Origin: Firm-13 sp964579245
Lineage (GTDB): Bacteria; Bacillota; Clostridia; Saccharofermentanales; Saccharofermentanaceae
DNA: 5,103 bases
Assembly (NCBI GenBank): GCA_964579245.1
Contig: CAZOFY010000099.1
Coordinates: 1-5,103 of the forward strand
Reading direction: 5' to 3'
Shown here: piece by piece, positions 5,010 through 5,103 of the stretch
How positions within the stretch are numbered: the stretch's first letter is position 1
How the letters are laid out: each line of letters begins with the position of its first letter
The notes under the pieces: generated by a model
What the model was told of the DNA's origin: nothing
Databases searched by the model: none
The model's input: only the letters and a program-made list of their open reading frames with translations
Position numbers and translations under genes: made by a program

Positions 5010-5103
5010 GATTATGCTCGCGACCGCGGGGGTCATTCGACTGCGTTGTGCTTGGCGAGCGGAAACTCTATGATTGCGCTCGCGACCGCGAGGGTCATTC
5101 GAC
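5010..5103. CRISPR. Possible CRISPR array edge: two 32-base repeats, one 30-base spacer
   Basis: Bases 5010-5041 and 5072-5103 match at 29 of 32 positions, while the 30 bases between them (5042-5071) and the sequence before 5010 show no similarity. Each repeat has an internal palindrome, CTCGCG-AC-CGCGAG in the second copy. In the first copy an A-to-G change turns one pair into a G-T wobble. Repeat length, spacer length, internal dyad and the slightly degenerate outer copy all fit the end of a CRISPR array. The window ends exactly at a repeat end, as often happens when an assembly breaks in a repeat array. With only two units, a dispersed repeat or short tandem duplication is also possible. 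No cas gene is in the window. The 62 bases between the YolD-like stop and the first repeat show nothing recognisable. Confidence 0.5.

Overview
The window looks like about 5.1 kb of a bacterial chromosome or metagenomic contig from a Bacillota (Clostridia-like) organism of roughly even GC content. This placement is an inference. It rests on strong purine-rich Shine-Dalgarno sites before nearly every gene, and on a Y-family DNA polymerase followed with a 4-base overlap by a YolD-like partner, a gene pair typical of Firmicutes. No rRNA, tRNA, integrase or transposase is visible.

Layout. Bases 1-370 hold no gene I can support but contain three clear hairpins, one with a 16-18 bp near-perfect stem. 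Bases 400-630 hold a small ORF with its own ribosome site that may be a real but unrecognised gene or a remnant. Bases 600-1835 form a two-gene operon: a HEAT/ARM-like helical-repeat protein (GTG start) and a histidine phosphatase of the phosphoglycerate-mutase-like superfamily, whose Shine-Dalgarno abuts the stop codon of the first gene. After a palindrome-rich gap comes a YgiD/LigB-type extradiol dioxygenase (1998-2768). After a second gap comes the translesion polymerase (2927-4456), overlapping the YolD-like gene (4453-4947). The window ends with two 32-base repeats separated by 30 unrelated bases (5010-5103). This looks like the edge of a CRISPR array, and the last visible base coincides with the end of a repeat.

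Function. The polymerase and YolD-like protein form one translationally coupled unit for damage-tolerant DNA synthesis. The polymerase keeps the catalytic acidic residues and a canonical beta-clamp-binding peptide. The dioxygenase and the polymerase share a promoter-like block (TTTCGGGT followed by A/G and TAAAA) at exactly the same distance from their start codons, and each has an upstream inverted-repeat partner for it. This suggests shared control of two otherwise unrelated genes. The most interesting items are this shared promoter block, the CRISPR-like edge, and the gene-poor, hairpin-rich first 600 bases, where GATC is absent although it is frequent in the rest of the window.
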